Below, piece by piece: positions 18,258-26,562 of a DNA stretch of 64,000 nt (positions are counted from its first letter, which is position 1; each line of letters opens with the position of its first letter). The DNA comes from Chitinophagaceae bacterium UBA1946. Lineage in GTDB: Bacteria > Bacteroidota > Bacteroidia > Chitinophagales > Chitinophagaceae. The stretch lies in the NCBI GenBank assembly GCA_002336815.1, contig DDEU01000002.1, forward strand, positions 49,688-113,687. The letters run 5' to 3'. Made by a program: the position numbers and the translations under genes. The notes beneath the pieces are model-generated. The model was given only the letters and a program-made list of their open reading frames with translations. It did no database searches and was not told where the DNA came from.

Positions 18258-19772
18258 ATGAAAAAAAATATTAAATACCTGGCACTTGCTTTTGCAGCAC
18301 TGCCAGTATTAAACTCCTGCAAAAAGAGCTTTCTTGATGTGAACCCGACGGGTAACCAAACCACACTGGAAACACAGTATTATAAAAATGCGTCCGAGGT
18401 TTTCAAAGGCCTGGTGGCTGTTTACGACCCCCTGGGTTCTGAAACCGGCTCCAGCTACTCCAGCAAACTCGGTTTATTAAATGTTGCTTCAGACGACTGC
18501 GCCGCAGGTGGAGCAGCTCCCGGTCCTGACCAGGTAAACTGGACAGCATGGGACAAGTTTACCGTAAACCTGGCACAAGGCCCGCAAGGTGATCTTTGGG
18601 GCAGAAACTATACCGGTATCTACAGGGCTAACCTTTTGCTTACAAAAATGGATGGCGTTGCGGATCTTCCGGACGCAGTAAAGGCAAGGTACACAGCCGA
18701 AGTAAAGTTTTTACGTGCCTATTATTATTTTGACCTGGTAAGGTTATTTAAAAACATTCCACTGATAGTAGCAGCCATTCCGGCTTCAGATATCTACAGC
18801 CTTACCCAGGCTGCACCAGAAGCGGTATATGCACAAATTGAAAAGGATCTGACAGAAGCCATTGCTGAGCCAAACCTGCCTATCAATGTACCGGCAACAA
18901 GCGAAGGTGGCCGTGTTACCAAGGGCGCTGCAAAAGCCTTGTTGGGCAAGGTTTACCTGTACGAACAAAAATGGGCCGATGCTGCTGCACAACTGGCTGA
19001 TGTAAATGGTGTACCAGGTACTACCAGTACTTTTGGCTATCACCTGCTTGCCAACTTTCCTGACATTTTTGTACCAACCAACAAGTTCAATACAGAATCA
19101 ATTTTTGAAATTGTACACACCAACAAAGCTCAGCAGGATTGGGGTGCATGGGGTGCATTTGAAGGAAACGTAATGGTACAGATGATTGGTGCAAGGGGTT
19201 ATAATGGTCCGGTGTACGCATCAGGCTGGGGTTTCTGCCCGTTAACCACTTCACTGGTAAATGCTATTAAGACCGATCCACGTTACAGGTACACCTGTGT
19301 CAATATGGACAGTCTTACTGCGGCTACTGGTAGCAGTTATGAAGGTGGAGCAGATAACACCGGCTACTTTATCGAAAAATATGGTCCTAAGATCGCTTAC
19401 AAAACTCCATTACTGGGAACAACTGAATTGAATTACCAACTTGACTATATCGAGATCCGTTTGGCAGATACCTACCTGATGGAAGCAGAAGCGCTGGTAC
19501 AAGCGGGAGGAAATACCAGCAGGGCGCAGGCACTGGTAGATGCAGTAAGAGCACGTGTTAATCTTCCATCCATTCCTGTAACACTGGATGTTATTTACAA
19601 CGAACGCAGGCTGGAACTGGCAACAGAGGGCCATCGCTTTTTTGACCTGGTACGCACAGGAAAAGCTGCTGCAGCATTGCCTGGCTTTGTTGCCGGCAAG
19701 AATGAAATACTGCCTGTACCACTCAGTGATATGACTAACACCAAACTTGTTCAAAACCCAGGATATAATTAA
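18258..19772 (+). CDS. susD: SusD/RagB-family surface glycan-binding lipoprotein
   Basis: 504 aa. Lipoprotein signal with Cys21 (PVLNSCKKSFLDVNPTG), followed by the alpha-helical TPR-rich SusD fold (VKFLRAYYYFDLVRLFKNIPL) and the conserved C-terminal segment (IYNERRLELATEGHRFFDLVRTG). It forms the lid on the SusC channel and binds glycan at the cell surface. It sits 18 bp after susC and 20 bp before the next gene. Confidence 0.95.
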   Translation: MKKNIKYLALAFAALPVLNSCKKSFLDVNPTGNQTTLETQYYKNASEVFKGLVAVYDPLGSETGSSYSSKLGLLNVASDDCAAGGAAPGPDQVNWTAWDKFTVNLAQGPQGDLWGRNYTGIYRANLLLTKMDGVADLPDAVKARYTAEVKFLRAYYYFDLVRLFKNIPLIVAAIPASDIYSLTQAAPEAVYAQIEKDLTEAIAEPNLPINVPATSEGGRVTKGAAKALLGKVYLYEQKWADAAAQLADVNGVPGTTSTFGYHLLANFPDIFVPTNKFNTESIFEIVHTNKAQQDWGAWGAFEGNVMVQMIGARGYNGPVYASGWGFCPLTTSLVNAIKTDPRYRYTCVNMDSLTAATGSSYEGGADNTGYFIEKYGPKIAYKTPLLGTTELNYQLDYIEIRLADTYLMEAEALVQAGGNTSRAQALVDAVRARVNLPSIPVTLDVIYNERRLELATEGHRFFDLVRTGKAAAALPGFVAGKNEILPVPLSDMTNTKLVQNPGYN

Positions 19773-19792
19773 TCAAAACAACAATAACGATT

Positions 19793-20701
19793 ATGAAAAA
19801 TAATTTCAAACTATTGAGCCTGGCGGTCATCGCTTCCATAGCCTGCCTCAGCCTTGCCTCCTGTAAAAAAGAAAAAGGTGGTGTGCTCGGCCCCCTGGCT
19901 ACACCGGATTTTGTTGCGGTTCCAGGCACCAATCCAAATAACATCACATTGGTGAACAAATCAAGCACTGCCAGCATTCCATACTGGAGAGTCGGCACTG
20001 CCAGCACCTTATTAAAAGGCGATTCTGCAACCACCAGTTTCGACAACAGGGGCACTTACAATGTTACCCTGTATGTTACCAATAATGGCGGCATTGATTC
20101 TGTTACCAAACCAATCGTAATAGCACAGGATGATGTTACCGCCTGCCAGCGTAACCACAAAGGTTTCATTGCCGGCTGTACTTCTAAAACATGGAAATTG
20201 AACCCTGCTGCCGGTGCTTACAAAGTAGGAGACGCTTCTCCGGATGCCGGCAACTGGTGGGCCAGCGGCGCCGGGGATGTAACAGGCAGAAGCTGTGAAT
20301 TCAATGATGAATATACTTTTTCTTATGCCAGTCAAACTTTTGTGTACGATAACAAAGGTGATTTTTTTGGTGATGGTTACCTCGGTAACAACACAGGATC
20401 ATGCCAGCCCAACAGCAACTATACTGCTGTACAGGCACCATGGGGTTCAGGCAACTTTACCTACACGTTTACTGACAACGCCGGCGTAAGGGGTCTTGGC
20501 CAGCTAACTGTAACAGGACTTGGAGCACATATTGGTTTACAAAAAGTGAGAAATGGTGGTGAAGTAACATCAGCACCAGCCACAGCAATCACCTACGATA
20601 TTTTGGCAATGACACATGATCCCGGAGGATTCGACCTGCTGGTAGTAGGTGTGAACATTGGCGGAAACGGATGGTGGGCCTTTACATTACGTTCTAACTA
20701 A
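19793..20701 (+). CDS. PKD-domain surface lipoprotein (SusE-position glycan-binding protein)
   Basis: 302 aa. Lipoprotein signal with Cys24 (LSLASCKKEKGG). Residues about 40-110 form a PKD/Ig-like domain (TPDFVAVPGTNPNNITLVNKS... FDNRGTYNVTLYVTNNGG). The C-terminal 180 residues (KTWKLNPAAGAYKVGDASPDAGNWW...) form a Trp- and Gly-rich beta domain that resembles glycan-binding modules of laminarin loci. It lies between susD and the GH16 gene, the usual place for a surface glycan-binding protein. Binding itself is inferred from context. Confidence 0.75.
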   Translation: MKNNFKLLSLAVIASIACLSLASCKKEKGGVLGPLATPDFVAVPGTNPNNITLVNKSSTASIPYWRVGTASTLLKGDSATTSFDNRGTYNVTLYVTNNGGIDSVTKPIVIAQDDVTACQRNHKGFIAGCTSKTWKLNPAAGAYKVGDASPDAGNWWASGAGDVTGRSCEFNDEYTFSYASQTFVYDNKGDFFGDGYLGNNTGSCQPNSNYTAVQAPWGSGNFTYTFTDNAGVRGLGQLTVTGLGAHIGLQKVRNGGEVTSAPATAITYDILAMTHDPGGFDLLVVGVNIGGNGWWAFTLRSN

Positions 20702-20706
20702 AAACA

Positions 20707-21918
20707 ATGTGCACCATGAAATCGGGCATTAAAATAATTACCGGAGTTTGGTTACTGGTAATATGCGTTTTGGTATCATGCAAGAAAAGTGGAGGGGGTA
20801 GCACTCCTCCACCTTCTGCTACTTTACCCGCATTAAGCGGCGCAGACGTAACCAGGGCCAGGACCACTGCAGCCGGCACCATGCGCTTTTACCTTGTATT
20901 AAGCAAAGCAAGTGCAAGTGCGGTTTCGGCCAAATACACCCTTGTTGCCGGTACAGCCACTACGCCAAGAGATTTTACAGCCGGTGCAGGTACCATCAGT
21001 ATCCCCGCAAATGAAACATCTGCATTTATTGATGTAGCCATTACGGGAGACAGTTTACGGCAGGCTGATATCTTTTTTACGGTTCAATTGAGCGACCCGG
21101 TTAACTGTACCATTGGCAGCCCTTCTTTCAAAGGAATCATCAGCAGCGCCGATGGCACTTATCTTCCTACTGATAACACTGGTTATACAACCCCTACTAC
21201 CTATCCCGGCTATACGATGGTATGGAGCGATGAGTTTTCGGGCAATGTGATCGATCAGACCAACTGGAATTTTGAAACAGGCGGCAGCGGCTGGGGCAAC
21301 CATGAACTGGAAAATTATACCGGCAGGCCGCAGAACGCTTTTCAATCCAATGGCAACCTGATCATTGAAGCAAGAAAAGAAGACCTCGGTGGCAATAATT
21401 ACACTTCTGCAAGGATGACCACCTATAATAAAAGAACGTTTACTTATGGCCGCATTGATATCAGGGCAAAGCTGCCCGTGGCAAAGGGTATGTGGCCTGC
21501 ATTGTGGATGCTCGGATCAGATATTGCAACGAATCCATGGCCAAAATGCGGCGAAATTGATATCATGGAGCTGATCGGTACCAATCCCAAACAGGTAATT
21601 GGTTCGATGCACTGGCCACTGGCTGATGGATCCAACGGAACCATCAACAATGCCTACCAGCTTGCTACAGAAGATTTTTCGCAGCAGTTTCATGTTTTCA
21701 GCATCATCTGGATACAAAACAGCATCCAGTTTTTTGTGGATGACCAATTGTATTTTACGGGCACCAGCGCTTCCATCAGCAGCGGTACCTATGCATTTAA
21801 CCATCCCTACTTTTTTATCATGAACGTAGCGGTAGGCGGCGATTGGCCCGGCCCGCCGGATGCCACCACTGTATTTCCGCAACGCATGTTCGTGGATTAT
21901 GTAAGGGTGTTTCAATAA
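20707..21918 (+). CDS. Calx-beta/GH16 lipoprotein, laminarinase-like endo-beta-1,3-glucanase
   Basis: 403 aa. A lipoprotein signal with Cys25 (CVLVSCKKSGGG) is followed by a Ser/Pro linker, a Calx-beta domain (about 40-145, with DFTAGAGTISIPANETSAFIDV) and a GH16 domain (about 170-403). The catalytic motif is GEIDIMEL with E283, D285 and E288. It should cut beta-1,3-glucan at the cell surface before SusC/D import. A second ATG 9 bp downstream (20716) is an equally good start. It is the last gene of the operon, 5 bp after the PKD protein; a hairpin follows at 21982-22003. Confidence 0.9.
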   Translation: MCTMKSGIKIITGVWLLVICVLVSCKKSGGGSTPPPSATLPALSGADVTRARTTAAGTMRFYLVLSKASASAVSAKYTLVAGTATTPRDFTAGAGTISIPANETSAFIDVAITGDSLRQADIFFTVQLSDPVNCTIGSPSFKGIISSADGTYLPTDNTGYTTPTTYPGYTMVWSDEFSGNVIDQTNWNFETGGSGWGNHELENYTGRPQNAFQSNGNLIIEARKEDLGGNNYTSARMTTYNKRTFTYGRIDIRAKLPVAKGMWPALWMLGSDIATNPWPKCGEIDIMELIGTNPKQVIGSMHWPLADGSNGTINNAYQLATEDFSQQFHVFSIIWIQNSIQFFVDDQLYFTGTSASISSGTYAFNHPYFFIMNVAVGGDWPGPPDATTVFPQRMFVDYVRVFQ

Positions 21919-21981
21919 CATGAAGCCGTACCTGGAAACAAAAAGCGCATGTTGATCCTATTGAGAACATATTTTCCGGGC

Positions 21982-22003
21982 GGCGGCATTACTCTATGCC
22001 GCC
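21982..22003 (+). terminator. Hairpin after the SusC/D-GH16 operon
   Basis: Perfect 8-bp stem GGCGGCAT / ATGCCGCC with a 6-nt loop (TACTCT), 63 bp after the GH16 stop. Only TTT follows, so it lacks the long T-run of a standard intrinsic terminator. It may end transcription weakly or protect the mRNA 3' end. Confidence 0.55.
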
Positions 22004-22151
22004 TTTGCCTGGAATAGAAAAAAATTAAACCGCTCTGCGATAAAATGATCTGATCAATTTTCTCATGCAGCAATCGTTCACTCATCCCGGTTACTTTTGT
22101 AGCCGGGATTTTTTTATGCCTTATCTTACTGCAAACTTTTTAAGTCATTTC

Positions 22152-22742
22152 ATGCACCGATATTTTATTGTTAACAAGCCCCCTGGCATCGTGTCGCAGT
22201 TTGTGAGTACTCACGATGTGGGCTTACTGGGCGACCTTGATTTCAAATTCCCGGAAGGCACACATGCACTTGGACGATTGGATATGGATTCGGAAGGATT
22301 GTTATTGCTAACAACAGATAAAAGAGCTACCCGGTTATTGTTCCTCGACAGCACCCCCCACCTGCGTACCTATTTGGTGATGGTACAAAATAAAGTTACA
22401 CCCAATACTTTTCTGCAACTCAAAGATGGCATTCCTATCAAGGTCAAAAATGCGGAGACCTATATTGCCAAACCAACAGCTATTAAGATCATCAGCAACC
22501 CGAAAGAACTGTACCCGTTTGCAAGTGACAGAAGGGAAGTATATGCACATACCTGGTTGCTGATCACTTTAACGGAAGGCAAATTCAGGCAGGTAAGAAA
22601 GATGGTGCTGGCCGCAAGACACCGCTGTTTAAGGTTGATCCGTGTATCGATCAGCAATATCACGTTGGGCGATTTGAAGCCGGGTGAAGTGAGGGAGGTT
22701 GATGAAAAAACATTTTATGGATTGCTGGGGATCAGGGTTTGA
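22152..22742 (+). CDS. Pseudouridine synthase, RsuA/RluE-type
   Basis: 196 aa from the ATG at 22152, which starts directly with the conserved MHRYFIVNKPPGIVSQF; the longer reading adds 29 unlikely residues. It converts a uridine in rRNA to pseudouridine. The catalytic aspartate is D44 in GRLDMDSEGLLLLT; the family's KLTEGKFRQVRKM-type motif is seen as TLTEGKFRQVRKMV. There is no S4 domain, as in RluE. It stands alone between the glucan locus and the disaccharide island. Confidence 0.85.
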   Translation: MHRYFIVNKPPGIVSQFVSTHDVGLLGDLDFKFPEGTHALGRLDMDSEGLLLLTTDKRATRLLFLDSTPHLRTYLVMVQNKVTPNTFLQLKDGIPIKVKNAETYIAKPTAIKIISNPKELYPFASDRREVYAHTWLLITLTEGKFRQVRKMVLAARHRCLRLIRVSISNITLGDLKPGEVREVDEKTFYGLLGIRV

Positions 22743-23112
22743 AAATTATCACTGGTGGATATTATTCTGGCGGCTGCAGCTTCGGCTGTTGACCGGGAGA
22801 CACAACAGTACCATTTACGAAGATTTGAGTTTATAATGATACCGGAAGGAGGCAAATCATCAACCAGTGTTCTATGGTTCTCTAAAAGCTCAATAAAAAT
22901 ATATTGCACAAGAGTGCGACGCCACTGTAGTTCCACAAAGTTGTTTAGCCTGGCTCAAACTGTACTATCGTTTTTTGAATTTATTCCCGGTTCTGATTAG
23001 TATTATATTCACCTCTGCAGCCGGTGAGGCTGAGCATTTCAATTTAAAAATTCAATACCTCTAAAAACACTGTAAAAGAGATTTATTGTGTAATGTATCG
23101 CTACCGATACAA
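22743..23112. other. Intergenic region without a convincing gene
   Basis: 370 bp between two convergent genes. Small ORFs on both strands (22755-23000 plus, 22715-22936 minus) have no recognisable domain and biased composition; I do not call them. The only clear structure is the inverted repeat at 23094-23111. Confidence 0.5.
23094..23111. repeat. Inverted repeat TGTATCG-CTAC-CGATACA next to the amylosucrase stop
   Basis: Perfect 7-bp arms with a 4-nt loop, directly beyond the stop codon of the leftward amylosucrase gene. It could act as a transcript 3' hairpin, but there is no T-run in that direction and the stem is AT-rich. Confidence 0.45.
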
Positions 23113-25059
23113 TTATCGCTGTTCCAGTAAACAAAAACTATATGGCTCCATGATCAGGTGTTCATGATCATAGCCAACTGCATAAGTTTTATCCTGCCAG
23201 TAATCGTATAGTTCGGCCGCAGCAGGGCCATGTTGCTTGAATACCGCCCAGGAGAGATAGGATACCTGTTTACTAAAATTAAACACACAATACAATTTGG
23301 TTTCGTGCAGGGTGCGCAGGTAGCCTGCTACATGAATATTGAAAGGTGACAGCCAGGTAAGATTTTTATAATCCGCCACTACCGGCAATTGCCTGCGCAG
23401 TGCGATCAGTTTTTGTGTGCCGGAAAATATTTGCTGTTCCAGTGTTCCTTCTTCTTCAATCCTTTTGTTCCTTTTCCAGTCAATGATGGGACGGTGCATC
23501 CAGCGGTTATCATAGCTTTTCCCTGGGTCATTTAAATAAGAATAATCGTTGGTATATCCTGCCTCGTCGCCATAAAACAACATGGGCACACCACCAATGA
23601 AAAAGCTGTGTGCCTGCATCAGCAATATTTTTCTTACCGACATTTCTACCTGGTAATTGTTTTGTTCATTGAGTGAACTTTCCAATCCGCATAAGGATGC
23701 CAGTGAACCACTGATCCTTGCGTCCTGTGTTTTTGGATTGATGGAAAACAGGGCACCTGTTGCCGGCGAACCCGGTGCAGCGCCGGAATAATAATCTTTG
23801 ATGTACCGCCGGTGTTCGTAAGGATCAAAGCCGGCATGGCGGATCATATAATCATCATATCCCAAACCGATATCATCGTGGCAACGGGTATAGGTGATCC
23901 AGGTAGTGCCAAAAGGCTTTTGCAGTATCTCATGTTGTGCAGCGAGCATAACCTGCGTATCACCCGTGGCCAGTGCATCCCACTGCAGCGCCATGTGTGT
24001 GGCATTGTAGGCAAAATCGCATTCCCTCGCAGTGTACAAACCGGTACCGAAATATTTCATGATCTCTTTGGGTGCTACGATCGCTTCGCCCAGTAATGCC
24101 ATGCCCGGTGTTGCTACCTGTACACATTGCTTGATCAACCGCAGCAGTGCATGCGCTTCAGGTAAGTTTTGGCAGGTGGTACCCAGTTGCTTCCAGATAA
24201 ATGCCGGCGCATCAATGCGTAAAATATCTACGCCGAGGTTGGCGTAGAAAAAAATATTGTCTATCATGGCCACCAGTACTGCAGGATTTTTATAATTCAG
24301 GTCCCACTGGTAATGGTGAAACACCGTCATCACCCATTTGTTACAGGCGGCGTTCCAGGTGAAATTTCCTGGAGAACTTTCGGGGAATATTTCCGGCATA
24401 GCGGCATCGTACTGATCGGGGTAGTACCTGTCATCAAACATGTAAAAATAATCCTGGTATTCTTTATCACCAGCCTTTGCTTTTTCGGCCCACTCATGTT
24501 TGTGAGAGGTATGATTGAGTACGATGTCGATCATCAGGTACATCTCTTCCTGCCGCATCTGTTGCTGCAATGTTTTAAAATCTTCCAGCGTGCCAAAACG
24601 TTCCTCAACTTTTCTAAAATTGCTCACCGCATAACCGCCATCGCTTTCTCCTTCCGGGCTTTCCATTACCGGCATCAGGTGCAGAAAATTCACGCCCAGC
24701 TTTTTAAAATACTCCAGTTTGCCGGGCATGTTTTTAAGGTGGCCGCAGAAACGGTCTACATACAAACTCATACCGGTAATTTCATTGCTCAAAAACCAAT
24801 TTCCTTTTATTTCCTTTTCTTCATCCAGTTCCTTGAGTGTTCCGGGCCGGTTGAGGTATGCATCGGTGATGGTATGGATGAGTTGTTCAAACAACTGATC
24901 TGCCTGCGGGTGATGTTGATACAACTGGTTGTACAGGTAATGAATGGCTGCTGTATTCGCAACAAACCTTGTGTAAAAAAGGTTGTCTTTTCCTGCTATG
25001 TCTACCTGCTTTTTTTGCAGGCAATTGTTGATGAGTTGGTGTATTTGAGAATTGTACAT
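23113..25059 (-). CDS. Amylosucrase-type GH13 enzyme (GH13_4, sucrose-acting)
   Basis: 648 aa, no signal peptide, so cytoplasmic. The sequence follows Neisseria amylosucrase closely: the same N-terminal helical domain, HLMPVMESPEGESDGGYAV (D140 at the sucrose-binding salt-bridge position), RIDAPAFIWKQLGT (nucleophile D283), GEAIVAP (acid/base E325, 42 residues later as in the Neisseria enzyme) and CHDDIG (D395). The partner arginine lies in DNRWMHRP. It should split sucrose into fructose plus a glucan chain or free glucose. The fructokinase gene lies upstream on the same strand, which supports a sucrose role. Polymerase and hydrolase forms cannot be told apart from sequence. Confidence 0.85.
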   Translation of the reverse strand: MYNSQIHQLINNCLQKKQVDIAGKDNLFYTRFVANTAAIHYLYNQLYQHHPQADQLFEQLIHTITDAYLNRPGTLKELDEEKEIKGNWFLSNEITGMSLYVDRFCGHLKNMPGKLEYFKKLGVNFLHLMPVMESPEGESDGGYAVSNFRKVEERFGTLEDFKTLQQQMRQEEMYLMIDIVLNHTSHKHEWAEKAKAGDKEYQDYFYMFDDRYYPDQYDAAMPEIFPESSPGNFTWNAACNKWVMTVFHHYQWDLNYKNPAVLVAMIDNIFFYANLGVDILRIDAPAFIWKQLGTTCQNLPEAHALLRLIKQCVQVATPGMALLGEAIVAPKEIMKYFGTGLYTARECDFAYNATHMALQWDALATGDTQVMLAAQHEILQKPFGTTWITYTRCHDDIGLGYDDYMIRHAGFDPYEHRRYIKDYYSGAAPGSPATGALFSINPKTQDARISGSLASLCGLESSLNEQNNYQVEMSVRKILLMQAHSFFIGGVPMLFYGDEAGYTNDYSYLNDPGKSYDNRWMHRPIIDWKRNKRIEEEGTLEQQIFSGTQKLIALRRQLPVVADYKNLTWLSPFNIHVAGYLRTLHETKLYCVFNFSKQVSYLSWAVFKQHGPAAAELYDYWQDKTYAVGYDHEHLIMEPYSFCLLEQR

Positions 25060-25087
25060 TGCTGGTTGATTTTTCTACGACTGGTGG

Positions 25088-25262
25088 TTGCCACTAATGG
25101 TAATTACATGAATTGTTGTTGCCAGAGGGTTCGCAGGTTTACAAAGGTGCTGTTTTTATATTCTATAGATTCCACCACTTGTCTTTGCCACGAATTTCAC
25201 GAATCACACGAAATCCTTTTGCCAGGGGCTGCACCGATTTGCAAATGTTGCTTTCGTACTAT
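25088..25262. repeat. Two diverged direct copies of a ~75-bp unit
   Basis: Unit 1 starts at 25088 (TTGCCACTAATGG), with TTGCCAGAGGG at 25119. Unit 2 starts at 25185 (TTGCCACGAATTTCACGAAT), with TTGCCAGGGGC at 25219. Internal spacing is 31 and 34 bp. The second unit shares its start with the repeats at 26280 and 26381. It fills the gap between fructokinase and amylosucrase genes. Confidence 0.5.
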
Positions 25263-25310
25263 TGACATTATCTGTTGTATACAACTGCAAAACGCTGCGG
25301 CTTTTCCCAT

Positions 25311-26270
25311 TTAAGGAGCATCAAAAATATTATTGCTTAAATGTTTAAAAGCTTCCATTGCACCCAGGTACTCACAGGTACGGGCACCTGCTTTATTGGC
25401 ATTGCCAACTATTTTACGCCAGTTCTCTTTCGCTACAAAAGACTGTCCGCCTGAAAAAACTTTATCCAACTGGTATAACACGGCCCCTACAAATGCATCG
25501 CCGGCACCGGTAGTATCCACAGGCTTTACAGCAATGCTTTCAATAATCTCTGTTTGGCCATCCATTCCTATCATGGTGCCGTCTTTACCAAGGGTGATGG
25601 TGAAAACAGCTTTTGTTTTGTTGAGCAATGCTTCTGCTGCAGCTTGAAGGGATGATGTGCCGGTAAGCAGCATGGCTTCCTCATCACTTACTTTAAAAAA
25701 ATTGCACCGTTCTAAAAAATACCAGCTCTGGTCGATAAAGGTTTGCGTGTTGTTTCTAAAAAGCAGGTGCCTGTAATTGGGATCAAAGCTGACGAAGATA
25801 TTTTTAACCCGGGCTTCCTGCAACAGTCTTTTGTAAGCTGCCTGCAACGGCCCTGGCAAAAAGCCGGTAGCAGATCCAAAATGAATGATGGAGATATCAC
25901 TGAGATCAATCGCTTCAATATCTGCTTCTGTGAGCTGTCCATCGGCGCCACGGTTAAAATAAAAATCACGTTCGCCGTTTTCCATCAGTGATACAAATGC
26001 GAAAGTGGTGAAGTAAGCGGCATCCTGCAGCAGGTATTTAGTGCCGACACCAAAATCATTCATTACATCTATCATGTGCTTACCGAAAGGGTCAACGCCC
26101 ACTTTTGCAGCGAGCTCTACATTGCCGCCAAGTGCCGCAACAGCCGCCGCCACATTGGTTGGTGCGCCACCGGGCTTTTTTAAAAAATTTTCACCATCGC
26201 TTAATGCTTTTCCTTTGTCGGTGCAGATCATATCGATCAGCGCTTCTCCAATGCAAAGTATCTTACTCAT
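25311..26270 (-). CDS. Fructokinase, PfkB/ribokinase family
   Basis: 319 aa, cytoplasmic. The N-terminal GEALIDMI and GGAPTNVAAAVAALGG motifs and the C-terminal DTTGAGDAFVG motif (anion hole, catalytic base D258) identify a PfkB sugar kinase. The ALIDM and GGAPTNVA forms match fructokinases. It would phosphorylate the fructose released by the amylosucrase encoded downstream. Both flanking gaps (251 and 292 bp) contain dispersed repeats, so the operon may be interrupted here. Confidence 0.85.
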   Translation of the reverse strand: MSKILCIGEALIDMICTDKGKALSDGENFLKKPGGAPTNVAAAVAALGGNVELAAKVGVDPFGKHMIDVMNDFGVGTKYLLQDAAYFTTFAFVSLMENGERDFYFNRGADGQLTEADIEAIDLSDISIIHFGSATGFLPGPLQAAYKRLLQEARVKNIFVSFDPNYRHLLFRNNTQTFIDQSWYFLERCNFFKVSDEEAMLLTGTSSLQAAAEALLNKTKAVFTITLGKDGTMIGMDGQTEIIESIAVKPVDTTGAGDAFVGAVLYQLDKVFSGGQSFVAKENWRKIVGNANKAGARTCEYLGAMEAFKHLSNNIFDAP

Positions 26271-26279
26271 ATTTTTAAA

Positions 26280-26340
26280 TTTGCCACCAATTGCACGGAT
26301 CTACACGAATGGTTTTATTAGTGTAATTCGTAAAACTAGT
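26280..26340. repeat. Dispersed repeat, copy A (TTTGCCACCAATTGCACGG...)
   Basis: About 60 bp starting TTTGCCACCAATTG and carrying ACACGAATGGTTTTATTAGTG, the same layout as copy B 101 bp further on. Mutations have weakened its terminal dyad. It lies just upstream of the fructokinase start. Confidence 0.6.
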
Positions 26341-26380
26341 GTGATAAATGTATTTTATCTACAAGGCTTACACCATACTA

Positions 26381-26440
26381 TTTGCCACGAATTGTACGAA
26401 TCGACATAAATGATTTAATTAGTGTAATTCGTGAAATGAG
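26381..26440. repeat. Dispersed repeat, copy B (TTTGCCACGAATTGTACG...)
   Basis: CACGAATT near the left end and AATTCGTG near the right end are exact inverted complements, so the element can fold into a long hairpin. A shorter remnant (AATTCGTTTTAATTAGTGTA) lies at about 26531-26550. From memory, similar TTTGCCACGAATT...ATTCGTG sequences occur between genes in other Bacteroidota. Confidence 0.6.
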
Positions 26441-26562
26441 TATAATAAAAATACTTCACCAGCTTCTGCAGCCTTATTCAACATCGTTGTGTCACTCACT
26501 TCTACCACACACCATTATTGATCGTTTTAAATTCGTTTTAATTAGTGTACTCAGAACCCAAC

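Noticed and set aside
22715..23000. Two small ORFs (73 and 81 aa) in the gap after the pseudouridine synthase
   Set aside because: They overlap on opposite strands, show no domain and have no promoter-like element.
24313..25314. 333-aa plus-strand ORF over the amylosucrase gene
   Set aside because: It lies opposite a clear GH13 gene, has no recognisable domain, and its composition is that of an antisense frame.
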